A stretch of 64,000 bases of DNA from Morella rubra (taxonomy: Eukaryota > Streptophyta > Magnoliopsida > Fagales > Myricaceae): assembly GCA_003952965.2 (NCBI GenBank), contig CM025852.1:19417279-19481278 (forward strand), given 5' to 3'. The position numbers and the translations under genes were made by a program. Positions 23,763 through 36,807 of the stretch are shown in pieces. Below the pieces are notes generated by a model that was given only the letters and a program-made list of their open reading frames with translations, did not search any database and was not told where the DNA came from. Within the stretch, counting starts at the first letter, position 1. Every line of letters begins with the position of its first letter.

Positions 23763-25044
23763 AAATGGGGCAACATTTGTGGAAGATCACGCAAAAAACT
23801 CTTCCATTTGTCTTTTCACTTTAAAGCTAATTATCTTAGCAAGTTGATATGTTGTATGGTATTTTGTATATGTACTAGCATATAGACTAACTTGTGTTGT
23901 CCGATTATTGCCCGACCCATTTATTTGTTGGCTTCTGGAACATGGCTTAGTTCCTAAAGCAAAACTGTACAGACTTTGTCATGATAAATACCGGTGGTGC
24001 ATTGTTGTCCAATTACTCTATTCAGAATGATGTTTTTTTTTCTTCCACTAAAATTAAATGTAGCTTTTCCAGTCAAGTCTGATGCAAAATGTGTTGTTTA
24101 GAACATCAGTGAGAAAGACCTGAAATCTCAACATCAGTGGCAAAGCTTTGTTTGACCCCGGCTATATATCATGTTGTTGGTTATTGAATGCTTCATAGAA
24201 CCCGGCTGTTGAACCCCAGATTTGTGCTTTCCCATTACTTGAGCCCAAATGCCCTTCACTATTCTGGGTTCGGACAACCAGAAAAGATTCGTGAGATCCC
24301 ACTTACAATTTTGAAAGCCCAATTAAAACCAAAGCACTCTTCGTCCTTTGACAACATGTCAGTAAAATCGTGTCTATGTAAGATGTTCTATTGAAAGCCG
24401 CTAACTATGATCATGAGCTGTGTTTCTATTCCTCATTAGACCGTGACTGTTGAATCCAATAAAAAAACCGAGGAAAATACCCAATTGATTATTTATCGTT
24501 CACCAACAATTTTGAAGATTACCCAATTAAATTGTTTTCTTTCTCGTTCCCCATCTACTTCGTGACTTCAAACAGAGCCGGTATAAATAAAAATGACCGA
24601 CAATTGAAATATAGTTGATTAAATTTCACTTTTTTTCCCTTAATGTGACAATGTAAAATTTTTTTGTCTATTCACCGTTCTTTTTTTTTCGAGGTTGTAA
24701 TTTTGATTTAAAACGGATTTATTTAAAATTTAAGTTCAATGTTTTTGATTACCTTAAAATGATTAAACATGGTTACATGATGAATTTGGTAGACCTAGCG
24801 TCGAGGCTAATTGATTGGTAAGTCTGTGAAGACGTAATGTGGAATAGTGTTTTTTGAATAAGCGCCGACGTAATTTAAAATAAATTTTTATATTTATTTT
24901 AATAAAAAAATATTTTATTAAACTAAAATTTTGGGGGAAGCCAAGCCTCCCAAACATACTAAAAACCGGGGAAGATTTAATTTAAATAATAAGAAAAAGC
25001 TAAAAATCCGAGGACTAAATGGTCATTGACCCAGGAAAAAAACT
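23763..25044. other. RING gene 3' UTR and intergenic spacer
   Basis: Likely 3' UTR to about 24050, then AT-rich spacer. No coding capacity, RNA gene or clear repeat was recognised. It ends at the ELOF1 promoter. Confidence 0.5.
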
Positions 25045-25051
25045 TATAAAA
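25045..25051 (+). promoter_or_regulatory. TATA box of the ELOF1 gene
   Basis: TATAAAA lies about 30 bp before a GC-rich leader (gctgcttcgctgcacggaacc), which ends at a clear CAG|GTACGC donor at 25111. The leader intron runs to 26240, 14 bases before the start codon. Confidence 0.55.
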
Positions 25052-26254
25052 ACCCCGACCCTGGGCTGCTTCGCTGCACGGAACCATTTTTCCGGCTGCG
25101 ATCTATTCAGGTACGCTTCGCCCTTACTCTCATTCCCCTTAGTGTTAGAATTGTTTTCGTAGGGCTTCGTCATCACCGTAGTTTGCCTTATTGTTTTCTC
25201 GCTCTTGTAGAAAGATTTGATCTCTCCGTTTCCTTGCCAAGAAAGCGAGGCAATAGTATCCGAATTCGGACCGTTTTCTGTGTGGTCCTCAACGGAGAAA
25301 GTACAAAAAGCCGAGGTAGGATTATCGAATGGGCCGTTGAACTATTTCTTGAATCATTAAGAAGTTATTTCGTAGTCCCTATTGGCAATCCTAGGGAGTT
25401 AGGGTTTACTTGTAATTTTTTGTTTCATATCTTATTTAGGTCACCTCTTTGTCTGTAGTTAGGTTTGTTTTTCCCCTCAATGATTGAGTTTTTGTGAGTC
25501 CTCATTGAGAAATATTGGTGTTCCAAGATCGTTTTCAGTTTTAGCGCATTCCCATCTATGGAGTGAATAATCTTGCAAATTTTCCGCTATTTGCTTTGTG
25601 TTTTTAAATCTAAAGTGGGGTCTTCCTTTTTTGGTTTAATGAGTTTGCCTTTTTGTTAATGCTTTTGATGTGGGTTCTTTTTTCTATTTGATAATTGATT
25701 GCTTGAATTTCCTTATTTGGTTAGGATTTTCTTTTAACCGATGGATTGAGTTTGCAATTCCTCGATGTATTGAAACCCGCTTGATGTTTATAAATATAAG
25801 AAACATGCAATTACACTTGAACAGAAGAGAAGAAGTGTTTCTGGGTGTATTCATTGAGACTATATGTAAGTTCAGCTTTGGTGCTTAACTTGTATCGGTA
25901 AGTCTCTGCTGGGCATATCTTTTTGCTGGCATAATAGCCTTTGTGGTTAGGTAATAGAATTGGTGTACGTGGTCAACGAATGTAATTTTAGTAGTGAAGA
26001 TGGTGGTGAGTGTGTAGACCTTAAGAATATAAGTTCTGGAGTAAGGGAGACTTATACTGAGCAGGTGCTAGTCAAAGAACAGATTGGGGACATTTATATG
26101 AATGAGAAGCTCATTCCTTCTGTTTATAATGCATGCTGTTTATTCCATTTTATTTATTCTCTCAGCAGTGGTCCCTTGCCCTGCATGCTTAATGGCTTAT
26201 AACACATGAGGAAGTGTATTGACTCATTGATATCAAACAGATTTGAGTCGACAA

Positions 26255-27591
26255 ATGGGAAAAAGGAAGTCAACGGCTAAGCCACCCCCAAAGAAGAGAA
26301 TGGACAAGCTTGATACTGTCTTCAGTTGCCCCTTCTGCAACCATGGAACAAGCATTGAATGTCGTATGTAAGTATAATTTGTTAATATTCATTTCCCGAG
26401 TAGCACATTAATTGCTCAGGCTCATGTCTGTCTTGATTGAATTTAGATACTGGAAGGTTTTCCAGGACAAGTTTTGAGGTGGCCGATCTTTCTCTTGACA
26501 TAGGCGTATGGAAAAATTCCCCCTTTTCTTGAGTTTGGTCTCTCATGTTCTGTGTCATTTGCTTAGATCACCTATATTGCACATCAAATTTACGAAATCA
26601 TGCAAATTATAGGTTCGGAATTCTATCAGCTGGGTGACCCTATTCTGCATCATGCAGATTACTTTATAGTACCCTCTGGAGCTTGATAACATGTCAGAGT
26701 TATTATTATTGGTGGTGGGGAAAATATCCTTTTGACTCTATTTCCATGGGATAGTTTTCACTCACTAAAAGATGGATTAGGAAAATTTGTTATTAACCTT
26801 AGGATACTATCCTCAGTACGATTGAATTTCTAGTGCTGCCTAATACTCTTCAGTCTGGTAGCAAGGTATGCAAATATTCACTCAATTTCTGCTGTTAGCC
26901 AAATCAAACATTTAAGCTTGAGTTTATAACTTTTTTCCCCTTCATCCCCCATGCTTCACATGTGGTATTTGTGTTCTGCAACCAATGTCAAGTGTTATAT
27001 ATGTAAGCTATTTTTTTAATTTTTGTTATGTAATTCTTCCTTTTGAGGAAAGGCAAGAAAGTTATATCTTTGGAGTTTTTATGTGATGTGAAGTGTTCGT
27101 TCCTTGCTGTCGAGGATGATGAACCAATATACCACTAGTTTATTTGCCTGTGTAGAGAATTCCATATTGTTGTTGACTCGGAACTGAACAATTTTATTTG
27201 TTTTCAGTGACATGAAGAACTTGATTGGTGAGGCTTCTTGTAGGATTTGCCAAGAGAGTTTTAGCATGACCATTAACGGTATGCTACATTACCTTGGCTT
27301 TGGGCAATAACCTACTAATTGCCTGGAGTTGTCAAAAGAGTTTCAACTTTGTAAAGTCGCCCCAAATAGGACCAATGTCAGTGGTGAACTAATCTTTCTT
27401 TTATTCTGTTTTTGCAGCTTTGACTGAACCCATAGATATGTAAGTTGAGAACTTTGTCTGAATTTTATTCAGTATCAGGGAATTGCTTTTCTGGTCACCT
27501 TTATCTCATTTCACATTTTGTCCTTTCCAGATATAGTGAATGGATTGACGAATGTGAGCGGGTTAACAACCTTGAAGACGATGGTGCATAG
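26255..27591 (+). CDS. ELF1: Transcription elongation factor 1 homologue (ELOF1/ELF1)
   Basis: Four coding exons: 26255-26367, 27208-27278, 27418-27439 (only 22 nt), 27531-27591; 88 residues. It begins [20 protein letters not shown], the basic tail of the Elf1 family, followed by a four-cysteine zinc ribbon (C25-x2-C28 in CPFC, C49-x2-C52 in CRIC) and the conserved [20 protein letters not shown] helix. The family binds elongating RNA polymerase II near the DNA entry tunnel and aids passage through nucleosomes and transcription-coupled repair. The usual long acidic C-terminus of plant members is cut to NLEDDGA here, shorter than the Arabidopsis-type protein. The 5' UTR is split by a 1.1 kb intron (25111-26240). 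The basic tail should be nuclear-localising. Confidence 0.95.
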
Positions 27592-28906
27592 GAAGCTGTG
27601 AAGATGTTCCCAACTCTGGTTCTCTTTTGGGAAAGGAAGAGGATACCGGAAAGTATGTAGCTATTGTTTTTGCCTATGATGAAAGTACCTTGTTGGTGAT
27701 GCTGTCTTAATCCTGATTTTCATATCAGACCAATTGTGTGTTGTAATACTTTTATTTTGACATTAGTAAATATTTGGACGTTGCAACTTAGTTTATTGTT
27801 CCTGATTTTCTGTTTCTTCCCTGTACTAGGGAAGATAACCAGGTTCTTCAGGTTTCTGTGATCAATTGTAGTAGGTTTGTTCCCACGTGTTGGGGTGTGG
27901 TATGGTTGATTTTCTTTTGTTTTTTAGATCGTGCAGTTTTGGGACCTGTATGTTGGGTTTAGAGTCTTCCTATATCCTTTTCCTTTTTGAGAGAGCCTAT
28001 TGCTTTATATGCTCTGATCACTCAACACATTGAGGCACTAAATGAAGTCTTATCATCATGTTCTTCAATTTGATGCACTATGGAAGTTCAAAATAATTTG
28101 AAAAACAGGAAACCATACGAAGAAAGAATTGTTTGGCACTATGGATTATGGAAGTTCAAAGGATTGTTTGGCAAATATCATAGAATTGGATCAGCTTGTT
28201 GCTGAAATCTCTCGTTTAATGTTGTAATTTCTTGCAGAATGCAAGTTTTCTGACCATGAGTCACGTTTTTTTATGCATTGAAACATACAGTAATTTATGC
28301 AGTGAGATACCGAGTTAGTTTTGAGTTTGGATAAACAACCTCTTAGGTTTAAGGGTTTGGTACACTTCCTATTATTTTCGAATGGATCCAGAGGAGGGCT
28401 GTTAAGCCAAGACGCTTACAAGAAGACTATATGTCATCTTTATTAGTTACTTAATCTTTCTTCTTTTCTTTTTTGGGTGAGAGTATAAATTCTGTATGGC
28501 AAGTCTACCGGAGTGAGTTTACCTAGGTAAACTTCAAAAAGGCTAATGTGATAGTCCACGGTTAAAAATCAACTCCTAAAATTTTCCAAAGGAAAGTGGA
28601 GTTCTTAAACCCACTCCTATTCAAGAGTTGGGTTAGAAGGTTTAGTGAGCTCCTAAAACAAGCTCGGAATTAAAACTTTGCTCCTTAAGTGGTAGGCTCC
28701 GATTGGCTAATCCAGTGGCAGAAGCTGATGTTGTAGTTTGTCTAATCTCACTAGTTCAGCAATTTCTATTGGCATGGCTTGTTGAACTCTACTTTTCTTC
28801 TCTTAATCTATTTTAGTTTAAATCGATTGTTAGCAAGAGTTTTTTTTTTTTTAAGAAAAAATTAGCATAACTTGTCACCAAAAAAAATAAAATAAAGATA
28901 ACTGAA
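27592..28906. other. ELOF1 3' UTR and spacer
   Basis: Probably 3' UTR for some hundreds of bases. A near-duplicate phrase (actatggaagttcaaa / ttatggaagttcaaagg) occurs at about 28077 and 28146. No gene or RNA feature is supported. Confidence 0.45.
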
Positions 28907-28915
28907 AAATATAAA

Positions 28916-29430
28916 GGGTTAATAACTATTTTCATCCCTAGGTTTGTATCATTTTTTAAAAATTAGTCCTTAGGTTTTTGCATTTATCACACATAGTTTT
29001 CGGGTTTTATGATGTCAACATAGTTTTTCTGTCTACTTTCGTTAGCAAATTATCTAGTCAATTAACGGTTCTATACGTCATAACCAACTAAAAAATGACA
29101 TATATAAAAAAATATTATTTAAAAATGACACATCAATTTTATTGTGCCAGTAAAATAAAACAAAATTTAAAAGAAACAAATAAATTAAGAATTTTTTCAT
29201 AAAATTTAAAACAAAAATTAAAAATTAAAATTTTTGTTACACGTGTTATTTTTATAGTTATGATAACGTGTAGGGCTGTTAGTTGATTGGGTAATTTGTT
29301 AACGGAAGTGGACGGTAAGACTATTTTGATAACATCATAAAACTGAGGGATTATGTACGATAAACACGAAAACTTAAGGATAAATTTTAAAAAGTGCTGA
29401 AAATGCAGGGATGAAAATAGCTATTAACCC
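28916..29430. mobile_element. MULE-type MITE with long terminal inverted repeats and 9-bp target duplication
   Basis: The 515-bp element starts gggttaataactattttcat and ends with the inverse, atgaaaatagctattaaccc. The inverted arms extend inward about 190 bases on each side (both carry atccctaggttt-like, ttttatgatgt and cgttaacaaatt blocks). It is flanked by a perfect 9-bp duplication, AAATATAAA, at 28907-28915 and 29431-29439. Nine-base duplications and long inverted repeats are hallmarks of Mutator-like elements. The AT-rich centre has no coding capacity, so it is non-autonomous. Confidence 0.9.
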
Positions 29431-29439
29431 AAATATAAA

Positions 29440-30395
29440 CATTTGAATTAAGGTCACCGTACACTGTATGTCTTATTAAGGTTTTCGAATTGATATTGAC
29501 ACACGGAAAAGTTATACAGGACTAACAATTATAATATTTTCCGACAACATAAAAGCAGAAAGGCTCTTGACGACATTGCTGCAATTCAAGTTTTGTTATA
29601 TGTTCGCTCAAATAAATCAATCACCTTGTTATCCAGGAGTAAATTTGCCAAAACGCTTAGTAGAATTACACTTTAATATGAGTATGATCTGTTGACTGTC
29701 AAGAAGTCAGAAAAATTCTTTTTTTTTAACATAAAACGACAAAGGGAGGGAGAGATAGATGTTAGACTTTTTACTTGACCGTGACCGTGACCGTAGTAGC
29801 ACTTTACGTTTTGCAGGAGCTATCAAGAAGATATTTGATAAATATGAAATTGGGGATCAGATCCTTTATTTTAATCGAAAAATATTGTAGGGTCTAGGTT
29901 GCGTGAAATAAACAGTGTATACCTCACATTTCTCCTTATTTAAATTGCATGTTAAACCGGTAAGAAATGGTAGAGAATGTCGATGTTAATGGGTAGAAAA
30001 TAGAAATTAAGCTTGAAAGGCGGTGGTTTTTTTTTGGCAAAGGCCGTGATTGGTTAGGAGAACATGAGTAACCTTTTCGAAGATTAGGCGGAAAATCTTG
30101 GATAATCCTGTCCTCTTGATAGGCACGTGAATTCGATTTACTTTTGGCCAATTTTTTTTTTCGCGGTGCTCACGAACTTATCTCTGTTTGTATCTCTTCT
30201 TTCTTCGAAAATTCGAAGAGATTTTAAACAGACGTTGAGTCAGGGTCTGCAGCGCTCTCGGTAATCGGAACTCGACTTATAATTATACCCACTCGGCGAA
30301 CCCAAGCACTGTTTCTAAGTTCCTCTGTAAATCCGACACTTGTTTATCGTTGAAGCACTTTCTTTTGCTTCTGCGAGGGAGGCGGACAAGAGATT
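29440..30395. other. Spacer and promoter/leader of SHH2
   Basis: AT-rich spacer after the MITE, becoming GC-richer from about 30170. The last 200 bases before 30396 are probably promoter and 5' UTR (a TATAATTATA-like stretch at about 30277). No other gene was seen. Confidence 0.45.
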
Positions 30396-33300
30396 ATGGG
30401 TCGGCCTCCTAGCAATGGAGGCCCTGCCTTCCGCTTCATCCAAAGCGAGGTATCTTGTTCTGCGACGTTGGTATTACTGTTTCCAGTTGATGTATATGTT
30501 TACGAGTATGAGAACCTATACGTGTTTGTAGATGGTATGTATCTCTGTGTCGTTGTTTGATTTAGGAATTCCAGCTAAAGTATGGGTTCCAAGTGAAAAA
30601 TGTTTGATAGGCCAGTTTGATTGCACGATTTCTCTGCTCGATTTTCGGGGTCTTGGATATTTCTTTGAGCGCTCAATTTCTAATTTAGTGGCGAAATTAT
30701 CAAATACGTTAATTCATTCGCAGGTTTATATGCTTAGTTTTCTGGGTGTTTTGAATTTCCTTATTGGTGGTTTATTTTTTATAGAGCTTTTAATTAAGAG
30801 CTGCACTTGTGTATCTACGTATACGCAAATTAAATTTGAAGTTAAGTTCATTTTGTTTACGTGTTCAGCTCAATTGCAGTTACCAATGTAATTTTCTTGG
30901 CTGAGGCCGTTGAAACATCCGTTGCTTCATTGTATTCTTGTTTCCTCCCCTCTTTCCCTTGTTATAAGTTTGATGGTTATTTATGTGCGGTGCTGTGATT
31001 TGGTTACTAGACATATTTTCAAAACACCTGCATGCTACCAATACAGTGAAAACCTTCCAATAAGCTACCGGTAGTGTTAATTAAGTATCATTTCATGGTA
31101 ATAACAGAAGCTTGTGTGATCAGTGTGAAATGCGATATAAGTTGCAAACAGATCAAACCACACAAAACAATAATTTATAAAAGTAACAAGCAGAGTTAGA
31201 GAATCAAATACGACCATGTTGTAGTTGAGATTTGGCCTCAATGGAAAAATGGAATAAAGCACCTAATAATGGACTGTCATAGACCAAAAACTACTTGATC
31301 AGCCCTACATTTTGGGTGATAGAGGAATTTTACTATCCAATCCCTTTAATTTCTCAAGCTTTTTCCGAAACTTCGGTGAAAGTTGCAATCAACTGGATAT
31401 TTCTCATTCTTGCCTCGAAAGGTCCAATATACATACCCTACTGGGCGTTTTAAATAAGAGTCAGGGAGACCTTATGAATTACACATGTATTATGTTTAGT
31501 TGTCTGCCTGGCTTTGTATTTGTTTGTACCCTATTGCATTACACATTGAACACACAGGTTTCAGTTGTGTTTATGAGAATGATATGTAATATATTTTAGT
31601 GTTTGCCTATAGGGAGGTTTAGGGTGTATTTGGTAGCATGAAGCTGTTGTGACTATTTTGCAGAAACTTTGAAGGTAAATGATCTGTTGACTTAGGATTT
31701 CAGTGAAAAGTACGAGAAGACACTTCTCTGAAATAAAGTTTCAAATAAATTTTTCATTCCATCTTCATTTCCTCCATTCTTTGGACACATGCACTTAGCT
31801 CTATATGGTGCAGATTTGTTTTTTGGTTCAGGTTGGTATTGTAGCCTTGTAGGCCTTTGTGGCTATCTTATTTTAAAGGGTTCAGGTTGGTATTAAGAAT
31901 GATGCAGAAGGGCTTAAGCATAGCTGCACAGATTATCAAGAGTTTGTCTACATGTTTAGGGGTTTTGATCAAACAACATTCAGTGAATGTGAACATATTA
32001 CCTTATTACTAAAAGAATAGACATTTATTTGTACTTGTACCATCTTTCCTCTACACATGAAGTTAGTCTATTCTCATCTATTAGTCACCAGAAAAAACTT
32101 TTATTGGGAACCACTACACTAGAGTTGATGATTAATGAAGAATTGGGAATGTTTTTAGCAGAACATTCATTGTGTAATTTTTTTTTCTAGGCAGTTCATG
32201 TTGTAAATTGTGATAAGGTTGGATAGATCTTATCAATGACTTCTGTGTTTGTGATGCCATATGAGAACATCTTCATTCATGGTGGGACCGAATAGAGAGT
32301 TGAAACCCTCAATAATAGATTGTGTTGCCACTTTTTTCAAGGTTGCCGAGATGGAAACTATTCTGCAACAACACAATAATACAATGCCATCACGTGATGT
32401 TCTTGTTACACTTGCAGAGAAGTTCAGGTGGGCCTTCATCTCTTTCAATCTATTAAGCACTAAGATTGTACTTCTGATGCATTTTTCTTTTGATGTAGTG
32501 AGTCAGCAGATCGTAAAGGCAAGATTACAGTTCAAATGAAGCAAGTATGGCACTTCTCTGTATTTTCGCTTGATGAGGAGTCATTTGTAATCTATTTCTC
32601 ATTGTGTAGTATGTAATTGTAGCAGTTCTAGAACCCTCAATGATTGATCTTCATTTTAGGTTTGGAATTGGTTCCAAAATAGGCGGTATGCTATAAGGGC
32701 AAAACTAAGTAAGGCTCCTGGGAAGTTAAATATCTCTCCTATGCCTCGGGATGATTCAACTCCAGTGAGAACTATGCCACAATCTATAGCTGCTCCTTTA
32801 CCTGCTCCTTCAGGTATGTTGTGTCCTACTCTATATTCAAAATTTTGAAGACCTTCATTTCTCTTTCCATGATTCTGGGCCTTGCTTATATGCTTGTCTA
32901 GTGCTTGATCCAAATTGAGCCTGGTCGCCAGATTAAAGTTGCTCCCTAGTTGGATATCTTCAATTAGTACTTGTGACTGCATATCCTGCTGTGTGCTTAA
33001 CATGTCTATGTATTCTATTGTTTTTTCTTTCTATTGGGTGTTTTGGTAGTAATGGCGTAGTTCAATGTCGGCATATATTGGCTTCCATGTGTGTGGAATT
33101 GTGTTATTTACTATGCTGTTCTATTAGAAGGTGTACCAAATACCAAAAGGGGATAGGGGGCTGGGTGAAATAATGGAACTGTGCTTTTAAGAAGTGGCCT
33201 GAGGCCTCTCAGATTACCCATTCATGAAATAAGGTTCTTTCTATCTATGCAGGTAACATACTTAACAAATGTTATTGATTTTTTTTTTCCTCTTCTCCAC

Positions 33301-36300
33301 TGTCTCTGTGCCCTTGTTCACTCTCTGTCTATAAAATAATATAACGTGTGAGCGGTTGTGTGTGTGGCACCTTGTGTATTAGTTTTGTTATTACTGTATC
33401 CCCATGTTTGTTAAAACCTCTGTCTTTGTAACCCATTGATTTAGATCTAAATTTGCACCTTGGCCATAGTAAGTGTAGAATGCTAGAAAACAAAATCAAG
33501 CTCCATTTATCAGATTCCTTTCCGTATACTGTAGTAGTTACTGTTCCATAATCTACCCTGGGCAATTAGAGACTGGCAGCATTTACACGGTTCAGCTTTC
33601 CAACGGTAAACCTTTCCTGCTGATTATTTTTAGGCTGGGTTTTTCTGTTGCTGTCTACACTATTTGGAGAGGAAGGAACTTCAGAACCTGTACGAATGAG
33701 TCCAGAAAGCTACTTTTTTTTTTCTTGGCAGAAAGCTACTTATTTCATTTATTAGATTGGCAGCTTCCTGCATTTGTCTCTGACACTTTCCTCTCCTTGT
33801 ATAGGCTTCTCTGATTTTTCGTATTTTATTTGTTCATTGATTGTGTAGTCTGGTACATATCATGCCGATGACCCCTATTATTCAGTTAATTTTAAAGATA
33901 TACTCACTTCCTTACACAGAAGTATACATATCTTTTATGTTGTCTATAGCTTCCTTTTTTCCTTTTATCAGGAAAAATCAATTTTTATACACGATCTGGT
34001 GTTGGCAATTTATTTATTGGTTGTTCCCTACATCATCTACTCTATATTTGGATAGATGCCAGTTCATTTAAACACCCTCTGAGGCCCATTTTATTTGGCA
34101 TGTACTTTTACATGTAGTCATATTTGATATATATCTAGCCCTCATTTTCTGTTAGCCAGTTCCCAGTGCAGGAAAGGGTACTCCTGAAAATACTGTGATG
34201 GAGTTTGAAGCTAAATCTGGGAGGGATGGTGCATGGTTAGTGTTCCTGGTTATTGTTGGGAATTTGACTGTATCTTTCTTGATGCTTCTTGTTATCTTGT
34301 ATTCTGGTGAATGACTCATTAGTAATTATGTAAAACTTTTGTCTTCTTGTCTTAGGTATGATGTTGCTACCTTTCTTTCCCACAGATCTTTGGAGACTAG
34401 TGATCCAGTAAGTTTGAAGCGATTCTTCAATACACTGTTAAAACCACTTCAGTTTTCTTTTTGAAAAAAAATACATTGCGATGTTTTTTATATTCGTTTT
34501 ATATTTGTCCATGCATATCTTTACAGCTTATTTGTGTCTCTTTAGACCTTATTAATCAGGGATCACTTCATTTGGAGTGATTTATTGTCATAAACTATTT
34601 CCTTGTTTTGCATGGGAGCAATTTGTCAATAATCCTGTTAATCTTATAAGGGCTTGGAGTGGCTATTAAATATTCCCACGAGAATTACCATAAAAATGAA
34701 ATGGACGAGCTATAAAGGTCTTAGGTCCAAATGTTCCTTATCTTCCAGTTGAATCCCCTCAAATGTTGCTGTGTGTTTTAAATATTGACCCTTTTTGGGT
34801 TCCATTTTTTAGTTTGGCCTTCACCAGCTGCTTATCACCTGTCTTGTCTGAATCTTGCTTGATATTTCAGGAAATACTGGTCCGTTTTGCTGGTTTTGGA
34901 TCAGAGGAGGATGAATGGGTTAACATACGCAAGCATGTCAGGCCACGTTCCCTCCCATGTGAATCTTCAGAATGTGTTGCAGTTCTTCCGGGAGATCTTA
35001 TACTCTGTTTTCAGGTGGGAAATTCTTCAAGTGCCAGTAGGAATTATATTTAATCAATAGCAATAGCAGGAGTTATTCTAATCCTCTGTTGGAAACTGCT
35101 TTGTTCAATATTTCAAAACTTTTCAGGAAGGTAAAGAGCAGGCTCTCTACTTTGATGCCCATGTTCTTGATGCACAAAGACGAAGGCATGATGTGAGAGG
35201 TTGTCGTTGTAGGTTTTTAGTGCGATATGATCATGATCAGTCGGAGGTATATAATTGCCTGTGTTCCTTTTGTATTTGGCTTTCATGTTCTTTTCTTTTT
35301 TGATATTTTTACTTCTTTCTCTCTTCTCGATTCTGCATGATGTTTCTGCCCAGTACGATGATAGGTATTCTACATTGTTTAGGTTGTGATTTATCTATAC
35401 CATCATAGAATTTTTCATCTTATACGAATTTTCTGTTCACCTGTAAGTTTTGAGCTCAAACAGAGTGTCATGTATGTGTCTGCGGTTGGAATCCCTTTGA
35501 TTTCAAGTGGCCATGGGAAATGGGCTGAAAATTTTGATTCTTCATATAGTTCCTTTTCTTGCGATTCATCATGGAGTTTCAGCCACTCTTTAGCTATTTT
35601 TAATTGGTTTTTCCCTCATGTTCCCCCATTCCTTGGTTGTGAAGGAACTCATTGAGACGAGACTAATGTAACAATGGCTTTAACTACATATTGTCATCGT
35701 GTGAAGCAAAGGCGAGGAAGAGGAGTTCCAAAATTCTTTCTCCTCTGTTAATTTGGTGTCATGGTGTGTTTTTTTTTTTTTTTGGAAGAAAAACAAAGAT
35801 CATGAAATAATTTGGTGAAGGTTTCCATTGACATAAAAAATTCTATATTGACTAGGGAGAAAAGGAAATATAAGTGCTACACAGTCGATATAAGCTCTCT
35901 TACATCATGAGGTGACCGGTTGAAACTTTTAATACTGTGTTAAATATCGATTTCTATTGGAGTGGCTATCAGGAATCTTTGTTGTGTACAAATGCTAGAA
36001 ATTTACTTTTTTTTTGGGGGTGGTGTTGAAAAGTATTACGTCCTGAAAGCGAGTGTGGTTGTGTTTTCCTTGGACATGCATTATTTTGAGCATTTACAAT
36101 TTGATGAAGAGGCTCTGTATAGGCAGTCCGATGACCAGGTCAAATCAACGTTTGCAACTTTAGCTGCAGCTTCTATCGTTGAATCCATGGATGTCATCGT
36201 TGATTATTTTCCGAAGTAGGCTTGTTTTGTCTTTCTTTTCTTTCAATAAAGATATCAATTGATCCTAATTCTTTCTTTTTCTATTGAAATTTTTTTTTTC

Positions 36301-36807
36301 CCAATTCTGCTTTTATTTAAGAGGCGTTGAAACTTTTTAACCGGCCATCATGATTACGTTGTTTGCTTATGCACTTGCAGTTTATGATCTTATGTCATGT
36401 ATTTCGATTGCTTCACATTTTTAAATGCTCAGGAAATTGTGCCGCTGAGAAAGGTTTGCCGTCGGCCTGAAACTGACTACAGATTGCAGCAACTTCATGC
36501 TGTGAATGAGGCAGCATCCATAGACCAGCCGAAAACTAGCATGGATCTTTTAGCAGTCAATGCTCCGAGGTTAATTACTCCTGCAGAAGCAGTGCAAAAG
36601 CAGCGGTATCCGGATGCAGCTGTGGTGGCAGCCCCAGCATCGCACGCTAATGTATCTGCGGCCACTCATACAGTAACCCCAGAACCAAAACAAGCTGAAA
36701 TCAGCATCACTAACATCGCAGTAAATCCTGATGTTCCCCCAGGTGCTGCATTCGTGAGCAGCACCGCTCCTGGGGGCTCTATTGAGAACAGGCCAGAAGC
36801 AAAATAG
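30396..36807 (+). CDS. SHH2: SAWADEE homeodomain homologue 2 (SHH2-like)
   Basis: Nine exons: 30396-30449, 32342-32427, 32499-32544, 32660-32813, 34160-34235, 34356-34407, 34871-35014, 35127-35246, 36433-36807; 368 residues. Residues about 10-78 form a divergent homeodomain with the helix-3 signature [15 protein letters not shown] (63-77). Residues about 127-255 are the SAWADEE chromatin-reader domain: [24 protein letters not shown], and a probable zinc site from C191, H225, C230 and C232. The Ala/Pro-rich C-terminus (about 265-368) looks disordered. In Arabidopsis SHH1 reads methylated H3K9 and recruits Pol IV; SHH2 is its less-studied relative, so the small-RNA role here is by analogy. The acceptor for exon 5 must be the second AG of TTAGCCAG; the first would give an early stop. 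Intron 1 is 1.9 kb. Confidence 0.93.

Noticed and set aside
30532-30891. 119-codon open frame in SHH2 intron 1
   Set aside because: Hydrophobic T-rich intron translation without homology; the conserved protein splices over it.
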